Source of the DNA: Diploptera punctata
Lineage: Eukaryota; Arthropoda; Insecta; Blattodea; Blaberidae
Assembly: GCA_030220185.1 (NCBI GenBank)
Contig: JASPKZ010007797.1
Span: 668,501-732,500 of the forward strand
Direction of reading: 5' to 3'
DNA: 64,000 nt
Shown piece by piece: positions 42,611 to 54,534 of this stretch. The notes beneath the pieces were generated by a model. It searched no databases. It was not told where the DNA came from and saw nothing but the letters and a program-made list of their open reading frames with translations. Position 1 is the stretch's first letter. The number at the start of each line of letters is the position of its first letter. A program made the translations under genes and the position numbers.

Positions 42611-43277
42611 AAAATGTATGTGTGTGTAAGTGTGTGCGTGAGCTGCAGTTTTTGGAACGAAACTCGATATATAACAATCAGTTTAAAAAAAAAGTAAGCT
42701 CGAGTTCGATATCCAGCTAAACCGGGTCATTAGAAATGGGGATTTAAAAAATCCCTCTAGTAGCTGCCACATTTCTCTTCTCATAACAAAACTGCGTGCA
42801 CACGATCTGATTAACAAAGAAAGTTATATACCGTAAACCAGAAGAAACGGGCCATACATTTGACTGGCTGAGAAATTCGCTTAGTTTATTAATTCCCTTC
42901 GTGATGGAATTTCTTCTTCATTACTTTCACATACTTCTCTTTTTTCTATATTATTTTCATCTTATTCATCACCGTTTTCACCTCCTCCTCCTCTGTGTTC
43001 TCCTCTAGACAATTTCTTCATTAATTTGATCGAAAGTCATAGTTCCAATACTCTGTAATAATTGACATTTGTCTAACCTAGAGCTGCAAAGATAATAGCG
43101 CGGTAAAGAACTGTGTAAACCACAGCAAATTGAGTTTCAGTTGAAGGTCACAACACACACTCCGGGAATCGCTCGCGTGGGTGTGTAAAGAGAAGTATCT
43201 CCATCCCAATGTTGTATTTTACACACCAAGAATCCAAAATTATGAGTTACCATGAAATATACTTATCAGTGGGATTG
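42611..43277. other. Unassigned sequence
   Basis: Short TGTG-rich stretch at 42616-42645; otherwise nothing recognised. Confidence 0.4.
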
Positions 43278-44390
43278 TCATAAGTAATGCCTCGAGTGAT
43301 TTCCAAATTATCGATAAATTCACGACTCACGAAGTGAGGAGTGAATTTATCTACAGAATTTGGAAATCAAGAGTGGCATTTGTTAGGACTATTTAACGAA
43401 TAAAATTAAGCTGCATACTCACAAATCATTATTTAACTATAGTTATTTTAAAATATTTATCTATTTAATGTAAACGGCGATGTTTGAAAACAAATGAGAA
43501 ACGATTGGTACGCTTCATTTGCTTATTTTGTTCGATCACTGCAACCAGATCATATTATTGCCAAAAGATCGCAATGTTGTAAGAATGTACCCCTAGTTGG
43601 GAAATTTATAACCAATGTTATAGGTATTAATTAATTTCTGATGTCCTATGATGTGTCCCGTGCTGTAGCCGAGCATTTAAGGTATGAAGCCTTGGCGCAG
43701 AGCTACGGGACTTGCGCTGGTTCGAGTCTCCATGGGGGAAGAAATTTTCTCATGGTATTTCGGCCAGTATGGGACCGGTGCCTACCCAGCATCTTGAGGC
43801 AATTGGGTAGCTACAATAAGTAGCGGCTCCAGGTTGAGGAACCAGCTATAACGGCTGGGGGACTCGACATGCTAACCACATGTCACCCCTACACTGGCTG
43901 CTGATCATCTACCTCTGTGATTGACACATGTGGATGTGAAGGGCCAGCAGCCGGCTGGTAAAATGGCAACCGCTGAAAAGTGGAAAGACCCTCAATCGGA
44001 TCGGATGTCCTATGATGTAAATATGTCAATTATATTTTTCTGCAACGTCATTTCCTGGAAAATAATTCGTTTAAGAAAGTGCAAACAGTGGTTTATTTTT
44101 TTTTTGTGTATAATCAATTGTTACAAATGTTTTTATATTATCTTTCGTATGCACTACAAGTTGACATTCATGCACTATATACACAATCTGGTAGCCGTAT
44201 TTTTCAGAGAGTCAGTCACTGCAAAATAATGCTATGACCTATTCAGAATGTTAAAAAGGAGGTGCTTTCTTTATTAGGATAAACTTTAGTTGATACATTT
44301 TAGGCGAAACACAACTGTGATTGGTTGTAAATCAAAAATCATTGAAATGTGATTGGTCACTGACTCCCATTTGGGGCATGAGTTAAATTG
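43278..44390 (+). mobile_element. Element H copy 3, carrying SINE-B
   Basis: H sequence is at 43278-43654 and 44004-44390. The 5' hairpin (TTTCCAAATTATCGATAAAT mirrored by ATTTATCTACAGAATTTGGA) is intact. It abuts copy 4 with no spacer. Confidence 0.85.
43655..44003 (+). mobile_element. SINE-B, full length, 15-bp TSD
   Basis: 349 bp from GTCCCGTGCTGTAGCCGAGC to the GGAAAGACCCTCAATCGG end. GATGTCCTATGATGT flanks it at 43640-43654 and 44004-44018. It is the reference copy for the family. Confidence 0.95.
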
Positions 44391-45068
44391 TCATAAGTAA
44401 TGCCACGAGTGATTTCCAAATTATCGATAAATTCACGACTCACGAAGTGAGGAGTGAATTTATCTAGAGAATTTGGAAATCAAGAGTGGCATTTGTTAGG
44501 ACTATTTAACGAATAAAATAAAGCTGTTTACTCACAAATCATTATTTAACTACAGTTATTTAAAAATATTTTTATATTTAAAGTAAACGGTGATGTTTGA
44601 AAACTAATGAGAAACGATAGGTAGCCTACGCTTCTACTGCTTCTTTTGTTTATCACTGCAACCAGATCATACTATTTATTGCCAAAGGAACGCAATATTG
44701 TAAGAATGCTCTCTAGTGGAGAAAAAATGAAACACATCAATCTGTATATTAATTCATTTTTGATGTCGTATACATTTAAGAAAGTGCAAACAGTGGTTTC
44801 TTTTTTTGGTGGTATAATCAATTGCTACAAATGTTGACATGTAAGCACTATTATATACAATCTGGTAGCCGTATTTGTTATAGGCTCAGTCACTGCAAAA
44901 TAACGGTCAGACCTGTTCAGAATATTAAAAAGGAGGAGCTTTGCTTAATATATGATAATCCTAACGTTGATAATTATTTCGTGAAACACGTCTCTGATTG
45001 GTTGTAATACAGAAATCATTGAAACGTGATTGGTCATTGACTCCCATTTGGGGCATGAGTTAAATAGT
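44391..45068 (+). mobile_element. Element H copy 4, in tandem
   Basis: It begins TCATAAGTAATGCCACGAGT directly after copy 3 and ends GGGCATGAGTTAAATAGT. It lacks about 100 bp of the interior present in copy 5. Confidence 0.85.
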
Positions 45069-45249
45069 CACTATAAGATACTGCTCTACTTTACATTATA
45101 AACAATATATGTTTTAGAAACTGAAAAAAAGTAACTCTTTCTAGCTAGATAACTCATTTTTCACAATTTTGGAGATATCTCTTGACCCACCCAGCCGAGA
45201 TGGAGGTATCTCTATCTACACACCCAATATGATTCGCAATCGAATTATA

Positions 45250-45550
45250 GTCCACCGCTGTGGTCACGCAGCGAGCCCGGTTCAATTCCCAGTCGGTGAC
45301 AGGCTCCTGTGTGTTTTTTTCGGGGTTTTTTCTCACCTGTAAGACAAATGTCAGGAAGCTTAGGGCCCAATGGTCCCCGAAAATCATCCGGCCGTCATCA
45401 TCATCCTTATGGTTATTATCAACATCCTTCATCGGTGTGGAAAGCAACGCGAAGCAACCACACCTGTAATTCCCTAGTAAAGCTGCAAAGTTTAGCATGA
45501 AAATGCTATGATTGCAGTGAAAAACCTGCCCTCGGGTAGAATTGCTACAG
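45250..45550 (+). mobile_element. SINE-A (tail A), degenerate head, 12-bp imperfect TSD
   Basis: The head has lost about 20 bp between boxes A and B (GTGGTCACGCAGCGAGCC). AATCGAATTATA (45238-45249) and AATCAAATTATA (45551-45562) flank it. Confidence 0.88.
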
Positions 45551-45613
45551 AATCAAATTATACTATGAAAATTTAAATTTAAATTTATTTATAATTTAAC
45601 AGAACTTCCACAA

Positions 45614-45616
<3 letters not shown>

Positions 45617-45667
<51 letters not shown>

Positions 45668-45728
45668 CCACACACTCTCACTCCTCTCTCTCTCTCTCTC
45701 TCTCTCTCCTCTCTCTCTCCTCAACTCT

Positions 45729-45769
<41 letters not shown>

Positions 45770-45790
45770 TTTCCCTCTCCTCTCTCTCTG
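45617..45790. repeat. CT dinucleotide microsatellite
   Basis: Long imperfect (CT)n; the Arg/Glu open frame across it is a low-complexity artefact. Confidence 0.97.
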
Positions 45791-46289
45791 TCTGTTACAG
45801 CCATATAACACCATAACTACAAATAAATTTACAAAAAATTCAGCCGAAAGATTGATTCTCTAGGTATATTATTAAGATAAAAATCCATAAACTAAAAAAA
45901 AAAATCAAAAGAAATAAAATTGCATCCAAAAATATAGCCCAATCTTCAAATCGCATCCTTAGTATAACCTCTCCCTTTCATATATATTATTTTGATTTCC
46001 AGCACCTTCTGGGTCACAATGGCACAGCATAACCGGAGAGAGTTTTAAAATCAGGTTCACATACCTAGTTTATTAAATGCCCAAGGACGTGGAGGGCCTC
46101 CCTGGATTAGTGATATAACTGATGAGCGCGATGTTTGGGCCACCTTTAGCATTCAAAACAAGACATACCGTTCACTCATACATTTATATTAAATAAAATT
46201 ATATAATATGGTGATAATGTTAGCCAGATCTTGATCAGGACTATCTGGGTTTTCTGACATTTGTCTTATAGTTGAAGAAACCCCGAAAA
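45791..46289. other. Unassigned sequence
   Basis: A stretch near 46075 (CCCAAGGACGTGGAGGGCCT) resembles a LINE C-terminus but is too short to assign. Confidence 0.35.
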
Positions 46290-46650
46290 AAATTCTTCGG
46301 AACATTATTGAACCAAAAGAAGATGAACACATAAGTGAATGCAGAAGACTATATTACACTGAGCTACATGATCTTTATGGGAGACTAGATGTAATAAGAA
46401 CAGTTAAGTCTAAAAACTGCGATTGGCAGGACATGTGGCACGAATAAGGAATGAGATAGAGAGAGACATGAAAAGTTCTTGTAGGAAAACCAGAGGGATA
46501 GCGCTCACCTAGGTAGATCAAGAATGAGATGGGAGGGTAACATTAACCATGATTTGAAGGATGAATGGGTAGAGAAGTATGGATAGCTTATATCCACGGG
46601 GCCATGAACTTCCAGGTTCGATACCATCAGTGAGTTAGTTAATTATATAT
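46290..46650 (+). mobile_element. RTE-1 3' fragment
   Basis: GAAGATGAACACATAAGTGA to CATCAGTGAGTTAGTTAATT; strongly diverged. Confidence 0.8.
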
Positions 46651-46719
46651 GATTTACTATTATGTATGTGTTTATTAAAAATATGTGTTTTATTAAAAAT
46701 ATATTCCACTTATTTATCG

Positions 46720-47065
46720 GATTTAAGGCTCGAGTCTAGCCACAGCCTCTCCTTTGTCAGGAGCTAATTTAGTTATGCTTATTTCCTACAGATGTCATGT
46801 CACCATAAAGATCCAATGAGACATCTAGTAAGCAATTAAGATATTACTGGATTGTTGAGGGTTGGTAAATTTTGCCTAGAGACCTCTTTTTTCAGACTTA
46901 AGGTTCTTTTACGAGCCTGAAAATCTTCATACTGAGGATTCTCCCGAAAGACTTGTTCCTTTGATTTTTTTCACCCTAAAAAATCCGTCGACCCCGGCCA
47001 GGTTTGTAACCCAGATCCTCAGGACTAGAGGTAAGAACACAATCACTAGACCAGGGGTGAGGTTA
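46720..47065 (-). mobile_element. SINE-C copy with extended 3' region
   Basis: The body in reverse (AGGTTCTTTTACGAGCCTGA, CCCGGCCAGGTTTGTAACCC) and tail TGTCAGGAGCTAATTTAG. Confidence 0.8.
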
Positions 47066-47287
47066 CGCTCTCCTAGATCGCCGGTGAGCCCACACAAACA
47101 ATTGCCGCGCTGCCGATAAGAGAAAATACAAACCATTTCAGTTGTATATCGTTAATAATGCGTATGCTGTAGTAGAAACATACTAGTGACGTAAAATGCA
47201 TTGTACCCCACTGATCAGGCTTCGTGCCGTTTATGTATGCAACTAAGGGATCTAAAACTGTAAAGAAAAAGAGCCGCGCTCACACTT

Positions 47288-47679
47288 ACAAGGGAACTGT
47301 CAACCGTTGCATGCCGAAACCTACCTTGAAATATCTTCCAAAGAAGCATTATGATGTACAAAAGACGTGTCCAAACAAAAAAATATATACAATCCAGCGC
47401 CAAATCTCTCATTTAAACTATAACAACCTGATTTGGTAGATTGGATAACCCTCACCACCTGCCGTCCGCTTCGTGTCCCGTCTCACTCCATTCCGTTCTT
47501 ACTCACGCAGGGACGTCCATTTGCTCCGTAGAATGGTTTGCTATTGCTGGATACTGGCTTCGATTTCTGTGCATTGCAATTAAAAACGGCAGATTTTTTT
47601 TTGTACATGGCCTTGGCACATCGCAACGCTTATCTGGGATAAATATGTTTCGACATGCAATGGTTGATAGTTTCCTTGT
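47288..47679. mobile_element. MITE family M copy 2
   Basis: The left ACAAGGGAACTGTCAACCGT is mirrored at the right (inverted: ACAAGGAAACTATCAACCAT), giving terminal inverted repeats of about 40 bp. The interior shares GTGCATTGCAATTAAAAACG with copy 1. Confidence 0.87.
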
Positions 47680-47694
47680 GCGTTTCTAGAAGCC

Positions 47695-48154
47695 AGAATT
47701 ACGGAAGAGGCTAGTGAAGTAATTTGTGTGGAGTGTAGCATTGTATGGTGCAGATACTTACACATTGCGACGGAATGAGGAAAAGCGATTGGAAGCTTTT
47801 GAGATGTGGATATGGAGAAGAATGGAACGTATAAAATGGACAGACAAAGTAAGAAATAAAGATGTGCTAGATAGAGTGGACGAAAGAAGAACAATACTGG
47901 AACTCATAAAGAAGAGGAAAATAAATCGGATTGGCCACTGTCTAAGAAGAAACTGCCTGCTGAAGGATGCCCTAGAAGGAATGGTCAACGGAAAGAAAGT
48001 TAGAGGCAGAAAAATACATCAGATGATAGACAATATTAAAATAAAAAATGGTGTGTATGCAGATACAAAAAAGGAAAGCTAAGTTAAGGAAAGAGTGGAG
48101 AATGCTGAGTTTGCAGTGAAAGACCTGCTCTTGAGCAGAACACTATGAATGAAA
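47695..48154 (+). mobile_element. RTE-2 5'-truncated copy, 10-bp TSD
   Basis: It starts in the C-terminal domain (VALYGADTYTLRRNEEKRLE) and ends GAGCAGAACACTATGAATGA. TCTAGAAGCC flanks it at 47685-47694 and 48155-48164. Its 3' end confirms the RTE-2 terminus. Confidence 0.93.
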
Positions 48155-48164
48155 TCTAGAAGCC

Positions 48165-48837
48165 CGGACCTGCACTGGACCATCCCGACCGACCTTCCTA
48201 ACATGTATTTTCTGAACAGCAATAGGTTAAAAACCACAGTTTGAGAAACAATGCAGCGTTGAATTAAAAACGAAGTAGAATAATTTTGCAGAATGATTTT
48301 TTTCCTAGCTGTCACAAACAAAAATGAAAATTATTATTGCAACCTCAATTCAATATATCTTAACAAAGGAGAAAATCATAGTTAATAGACTAACCCATTT
48401 AAAAACAACAAAGAATAAAAATAAACAGCACACCAACTGCCACAAGCAAACATTAACAAAGATGAGCGGAAACAATTCCATAAAAATAGCAACATCTCTT
48501 TAGTTTTGATATCAAGAAGGATTGTAATTAAAAGAGTTTGCGAGAATGGTTTTGTAGACGTCAGTCTTTTTTTCTCTTGAGATTTTATCCAGATTATCGT
48601 CTTCTTGCTTCTGTTTAATCACTTGGCTTAACAACTTTTTACGATATTAAAACTAAGTCCGTTCTGTTAACTTGCTTCTGAGAATGAATACTATACAGAA
48701 TGTTATAGGAAAAAATATGTTCTAACATTTACAAAGGAGGTAGTATTCAAGAAAACTCTGTGTAATGTCAGATCGATGGATGAGATGTAGTAATAGTAGT
48801 AGTAGAAGACATCGTATATCGTGAGGAATTTGGGTAG
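48165..48837. other. Unassigned AT-rich sequence
   Basis: Nothing recognised. Confidence 0.4.
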
Positions 48838-48975
48838 CTTCTCCCAGTTATATTATATAGAAGCAAAACATGGACTCTTACTTTAAAAGAGGACAAAATA
48901 TTAGGAGTATTTGAGAATAAAGATCTTAGGAAAAATGTTGGACCAAAGAGAGATGAACAGACATGGGATTTTTTT
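48838..48975 (+). mobile_element. RTE-1 internal fragment
   Basis: TCTCCCAGTTATATTATATA to GAGATGAACAGACATGGGAT, covering only the YGCETWTL region. Confidence 0.75.
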
Positions 48976-49543
48976 TAGTGTGAATATTTGTATTTTTCTT
49001 CTATTTTTTTTTTCATGAAAACAACTCAATGGTTATATTCCTTCGGAATTCGTTAAAATACCTTTATAAAGTGAATACTGAAATAATGTAACTCGTGTAT
49101 CCATACATATGCTCGTGGCTGGTCCATTCTATGCAGAAAAGTGTACATACCTAATAAGGTGCTGATTTGCAGTAAAAACACGTTTTTGGGAACTTTGAAA
49201 TAAAGCTTTTTCTTAGTGCAATTCAATTTTAAGGTCCACATAAATAGGTATTTTTTCTTGTTGTAATATATCAACTGTAAATGTTGGATTTCTTCAGAAC
49301 TCTCTGTAGATTAATACTGTTAATGTCGAGATGAGCACTTGAAAGTTTAGACATTAAATTTTAATAACTTTAGGGGGGAGATCTTTGAAGTGCACTATAG
49401 ACTGAACGAAAATATTCCATAACTGCAAGAACTTAAACTTTACATAAAATAGGGGGTTAATCTATAATCACCCATTTTATTTGGAATGAAATTGTAATGT
49501 TCAACTTACAAAGTTTTATTTTTAGAGGGTAGAATATGAATCG
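48976..49543. other. Unassigned AT-rich sequence
   Basis: Imperfect recurrences of TTTTTTCTTGTTGTAATAT-like text; no gene. Confidence 0.4.
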
Positions 49544-49838
49544 GGGCATACCGTAGCGTAATTGGTTAAGGCAATACGCTACAAACCGGAAGGTCAGGAC
49601 TCGAGTCCCGATGAGGTCAGGATTTTTAAACAAGCCTAAATATTCTGGCGATATTTTGTGGTCATCTCAGACTCTAATCGTAATCAGTATCAGACGTATG
49701 TTCTAGGGTAAAGGTGGTCGTCAAGCAGAGCTGACAATCCGGCTGATATCTATTGTCGTTTGTTTAGAAAAGGTGGAACCCTTAATCTCCATTATCCCAA
49801 AGGCCCTCCTAAGTCTCGTGTGGGATCACTTTAATTTT
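49544..49838 (+). mobile_element. SINE-D diverged copy
   Basis: Head GGGGCATACCGTAGCGTAAT; B box GACTCGAGTCCC; 3' end GTGTGGGATCACTTTAA. Confidence 0.85.
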
Positions 49839-49984
49839 ATTTCACTTTGAAATTAAAGTTGGAATTTACAGATACTGTTTCATAAGTAAAGTCAGGATTT
49901 TTATATGATAAAAGGTAAGATTGCAACACAAGTGTAATGATAAGTTAGCCTTGTGACTGTCTTTCATCTTGGCTTCACACACAA

Positions 49985-50001
49985 ACTTCTTCTTCTTCTT
50001 C

Positions 50002-50054
<53 letters not shown>

Positions 50055-50055
50055 T
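49985..50055. repeat. TTC/ATT microsatellite
   Basis: (TTC)n passes into (TTA)n at the 3' tail of the following minus-strand LINE. Confidence 0.95.
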
Positions 50056-50400
50056 ATTTGTAGGATTTTCATCCTGTTTAGTTCCCAAATCACTCCTCGG
50101 AGGAAGATGTATTGGATGTGCATCCACTGTCTATCCATCTTTTGGCTGGTCTTCCTCTTGCTCTTCTCCCGTCAATTGGTCTATATTCTTTAGCTCTTTT
50201 TTGCAAGTCTGTTGTTTTCCATTCTTTCTACATGATGTTTTCAATATTTTTGTCTGTCTATAATAAATTTGGTTGCATCTTGAATTTGACATTTGTATCT
50301 AATTTCTGTATTGTGTTTCCTATCAAATAAAGTTTTCCCTTGACTAGTCCTTAAGATCCTCATTTCACATATCCTTATTATTTGTTTAGTTTTTGTTAGA
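50056..50400 (-). mobile_element. LINE-3-like 3' fragment
   Basis: It matches 34075-34400 (CAAATCACTCCTCGGAG, CTCTTCTCCCGTCAATTGGT). It ends with a trinucleotide tail. Confidence 0.8.
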
Positions 50401-50639
50401 CACAAACGCCTGAATAATATATACTATCTGCATTGAAATCTTATTTTTTTATTACACAAAAATTCTGACTCTACTTATAATTTTTTTTTGGACGTTTCAT
50501 TTAAAATGTTTTGTGACAAAAAATTGAACTCTTCAAAATAGAGACAATCAGATTCTATGGTCTGGGCCATCTTTCAGCGAGGTTTATTATTCCGCAAACC
50601 ATCTGGTTTTTAATGCGAACAATTCGTTGAAAAAAATAA

Positions 50640-51235
50640 ACCTCCACGGCACTACATGCCTAGAAGGCCCTTGGCCTACCAATCAACTGCTAGCCTCACA
50701 TCTGTATGTGTTAATCACAGAGGTAGACTCAATACTAATAAAATTCATATCAAATTCCGTTGAGGTGAATAGTCATAAGATAAAAGTAAAAAAATTAAAT
50801 GAGTTGCTGCTACAAACAGTTGGAGTATACATAATCGTAAACAACAACAACGAGTAGCAGAAGCTCAACCTGCTGAAGATGGAAGTTAACTTCCGAAAGC
50901 GCTCCAGTTAGTTTTATATACACCATTTTAACAAAGTTGAGGACGACGGGCACCTGCCAACAGGTACATTTAATTTTTAACTTTTATCTTATGACAGAGG
51001 TAGACGGTCATCTAGTCGGTGTAGGGATGACACACGGTTAGCATGTCTGCCCCCCAGCCGTTATAACTCTTTTTCTCAACCTGGAGCCGCTGCTTATTGT
51101 AGCTATCCAAATCCCTCACGTTGCTGAATGGGCATCGGTCCCATACTGGCCGAAATCCCATGAGTATTTTTCCCCAATGGACACCCGAACCAGCACAAGT
51201 GCAGTAGCTCTGCGCCAAGGCCTTAGCCACTGAGC
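50640..51235 (-). mobile_element. SINE-B split by a small element
   Basis: The tail is at 50640-50727 and the rest at 50996-51235 (GCTTATTGTAGCTATCCAAA, GTAGCTCTGCGCCAAGG). AGAGGTAGA occurs at both edges of the insert. Confidence 0.83.
50728..50995. mobile_element. Small insert with inverted repeat and hammerhead-like motif
   Basis: GTCATAAGATAAAAGT at 50771 is mirrored at the right end (ACTTTTATCTTATGAC, about 50979-50994). At 50871-50900 CTGAAGATGGAAGTTAAC...TTCCGAAAGC shows a CUGANGA box, a 5-bp stem with a TTAA loop and a GAAA box. Confidence 0.5.
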
Positions 51236-51344
51236 TACTGTGAATGGCAGATTCATTTCCACTGCTTCAATGTTTTTATGTTTTCGAAATTTCTCGCAAT
51301 AAATGTACCATGGATCGAAATAGATGGTATACAATAATCAGGAC

Positions 51345-51685
51345 TATATGGAACGTATAAAATGGACAGACAAAATAAAAAACAAATATGTTCTTGACAG
51401 AGTGGGTGAAGAAAGAATAATGTTAGGACTCATAAAGAAGAGGAAAATAAATTGAATTTGCCACTGGCTAAGAAGAAACTGCCTATTGACGGATACCCTA
51501 GAAGGAATGGTCAACGGAAAGAAAGTTAGAGGCAGAAAAAGACATAAGATGATAGACAGTATTAAAATAAATGGTTTGTATGCGGATACAAAAATGGAAA
51601 GCTGGGTTAAGGAAAGAGTGGAGAGTGCCGAGTTTGCAGTGAAAGACCTGCTCTTGGGTAGAACACTATGTATGTATGTATATGT
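51345..51685 (+). mobile_element. RTE-2 5'-truncated copy
   Basis: TGGAACGTATAAAATGGACA to GGGTAGAACACTATGTATGT. The tail here is ATGT repeats in place of ATGA. Confidence 0.88.
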
Positions 51686-51714
51686 TGCGTGTGGTAGCAG
51701 TTTGATTCCGGACA

Positions 51715-51960
51715 ATTTCTGAATTTTTTGTCTTCGAGGGAATAAGAGAGCTGACTATCTCGCTAAAATCTCCGCCAGCTACAAAACTATTACCGTCAAC
51801 ATCTAATCTCTCTAACGCGAGGCAAACAATTAATCTACTAAAAGAGTGTTATGATACATGAATCTCACTTGAGCAGAAAACAACTTATATGGAGTTCATC
51901 TTACATTCATTACAAATGTTTAATACATTAAAATGCGGCACATTTGACGAAGAATTGGAC
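51715..51960 (+). mobile_element. RNase H LINE scrap
   Basis: One frame reads RGNKRADYLAKISASYKT, the GNE.AD.LAK motif of LINE RNase H. Stops follow quickly. Confidence 0.55.
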
Positions 51961-52426
51961 GATGTTATGCATCAACCGGCTAAGCGCAATTTCTTAAAAA
52001 AATATATATTTCGATATCATCTGTTGCACTGGCTAATGAAGTAAGAGAACGCACACTTTTAGCGCCAAATCTTTAAATATTGCCTTATTATTAAAGAAAA
52101 ATATAAACGCTATTAATCCTATGAGAAATTCTATTTTTTTTTGCAAAAAACGGCTATGTAACCAGATCTTCATAAATGTTTACATACATTTTACATCATC
52201 CAGCTAAGCGCCAAATGATCCCGCTCTTAGAATGTTGATGCATAGATGTCAAACAAAATAAGTGACTTACAATATCCAGCATTGTTAGTTTTGCGCTATA
52301 GTAAATAGAGAAGATTGACTTAAACCTTAATCGTAATTTTCTCGACAATTACATAATGGCGCATAGCCTGTTGATGCAAAACATCTCAATTATAGGTAAC
52401 GTTGGACTAGTGGTTATCATAAGTAA
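51961..52426. other. Unassigned sequence
   Basis: A SINE-C head scrap (GGACTAGTGGTTAT) sits at about 52413. Nothing else. Confidence 0.4.
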
Positions 52427-53164
52427 TGCCACGAATGATTTCCAAATTATCGATAAATTCACGACTCACGAAGTGAGGACTGAATTTATCTAGAGAATTT
52501 GGAAATCAAGAGTGGCATTTGTTAGGACTACTTAACGAATAAAATTAAGCTGTTTACTCACAAATCATTATTTAACTATAGTTATTTTAAAATATGTATA
52601 TATTTAATGTAAACGGCGATGTTTGAAAACAGATGAGAAGAGTTAGGTACGCTTCACCTGCTTCTTTTGTTTATCACTGCAACCAGAGCATACTATTTAT
52701 TGCCAAAGGAACGCAATATTGTAAGAATGCTCTCTAGTGGAGAAAAAATGAAACACATCAAACTGTATATTAATTCATTTCTGATGTCGTATGATGTAAA
52801 TATGACAATTATATTTTTCTGGATTGTTACCTGGGAAAAAATACATTTAAGAAAGTGCAAACAGTGGTTTCTTTTTTTGGTGGTATAATCAATTGCTACA
52901 AATGTTTTCATATTAACTCCCGCATTCGGCATGTGTTGTCATTCATGCGCTATACATACAATCTGGTAGCCGTATTTCTCACAGGCTCAGTCACTGCAAA
53001 ATAATGGTCAGACCTGTTCAGAATATTAAAAAGGAGGAGCTTTCTTTAATATGGTAATTATAACACTGATAAATATTTCGTGAAACACGACTCTGATTGG
53101 TTGTAAAACAGAAATCATTGAAACGTGATTGGCCATTGAGTCCCATTTGGGGCATGACTTAGTC
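52427..53164 (+). mobile_element. Element H copy 5 (most complete)
   Basis: TCATAAGTAATGCCACGAAT to CCATTTGGGGCATGACTT, with the 5' hairpin and the interior missing from copy 4. About 738 bp. Confidence 0.85.
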
Positions 53165-53404
53165 ATGCTTACATCATGTTCTGAAGCTCGCGTGATCGAC
53201 AGACTTTTTTTCACCCGTAAAAGTTCTTAATTATGACATATTATCGAAGGGAAGTAAAGATGCGAGCTCCGTGTGATATAAAAAGGCCTCTCGATAAAAT
53301 GTGTTAATACTTTCATGCCCGAATTCGAAATGTGACGCATATGACCTGTTGTTAAAGGACTTCATTAATTAAAATAATACTACTACCAGCACTACTACTG
53401 ATGT

Positions 53405-53995
53405 TAACTAACCAACTAACTCACTAGTTCTATCGAACCCGTAGGTTCATGGCCGCGCGGACATAAGCTCTCCATACATCCCTATCCTGAGCAAATGTTT
53501 TCCAATCATCCCCTGTATAATCCACTTCCCTCAAATCATGGATAATATTATTCTCCCACCTCATTCTTGGTCTACCAACTAGGCGTTTTCCCTCTGGTTT
53601 TTCCTATCAGGAACTTCCATGCACCTCATTCATCCCCCACATGTGCCACATGTCCTGCCCATCGCAGCCTATGAGACTTAACATTCCATGTTCCTAGGAA
53701 CATGTCCCTGTATGGATTCCCCTGATGTAGTCCCCACCCGGAGAACCGAATGGGGGACTATTTTATCTCCGGAGAATTTTACACCAGTGGAACCCATGTC
53801 CGCGTTTCTTGACGGTTTTATGTTTACTGTGTAAGATCGTCACTCTTTCGACCAAGGTACTTTTTTCGTCTGGCTTATCACCTTCGACCTGTCCGGCATG
53901 GTAACCCTTTCGGTAGCAATGCTACAGACGGCATAGCTCTCGGGGGTTATTTAAGCACGCGAGCCACCCCTCCACGACAAGGTAAAGATACCATG
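53405..53995 (-). mobile_element. Internally deleted RTE-1 with intact 5' leader
   Basis: The 3' end (53405-53681, AACTCACTAGTTCTATCGAA) is joined at about 53682 to the 5' leader (53682-53995), which ends on minus with the element start GGTATCTTTACCTTGTCGTG. All RT and nearly all endonuclease sequence is gone, as in the copy at 15037-15180. Confidence 0.82.
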
Positions 53996-54534
53996 GAGGG
54001 GCTACTGATGTTAACTATTTTTAATAAAGATTACGACTGAATTCTCTTTTTTCTAGGAAGAAAAAACTTAACTTGAAATAAATAAATGTGTCTTTCTGAA
54101 GACAAATGCACACACTTTTTGTCCAATGCCATAAAACTGTCTTATCGACATTTCTGGCATTCTCTTTCGACATTACCATAATGCAACCGCGGAAAAGGTG
54201 AAAATAATATGAATACACTATGTACGGAATGTATCAAGAATTTATTGATCGCCTTCTATAATTAATTGTTGTTAAACAATCATTTTTCTCCAGAACTAAT
54301 TTTTTTTCTATGCCTTTGATACTATTTTTCATTTTTCTATATTATACATTTTTTATTTCATTCGTTAAATCTGGAGTACGGTAAATCAAAATAGGTTAAT
54401 GTAAATAATAATTGTATAGTAGATATACCATGTAATAATTTTGTTTATTGTAATTTAGATGTAAGAAGATTTTTTTGTATTTTTTTGACCTGGTCGAGTG
54501 GTAGACGAGGCTTAAATCCTTAACTCTGCAGGTA
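53996..54534. other. Unassigned AT-rich sequence
   Basis: Nothing recognised. Confidence 0.4.

Noticed and set aside
45596..45814. Arg/Glu-rich 72-residue open frame
   Set aside because: It is the translation of a CT microsatellite.
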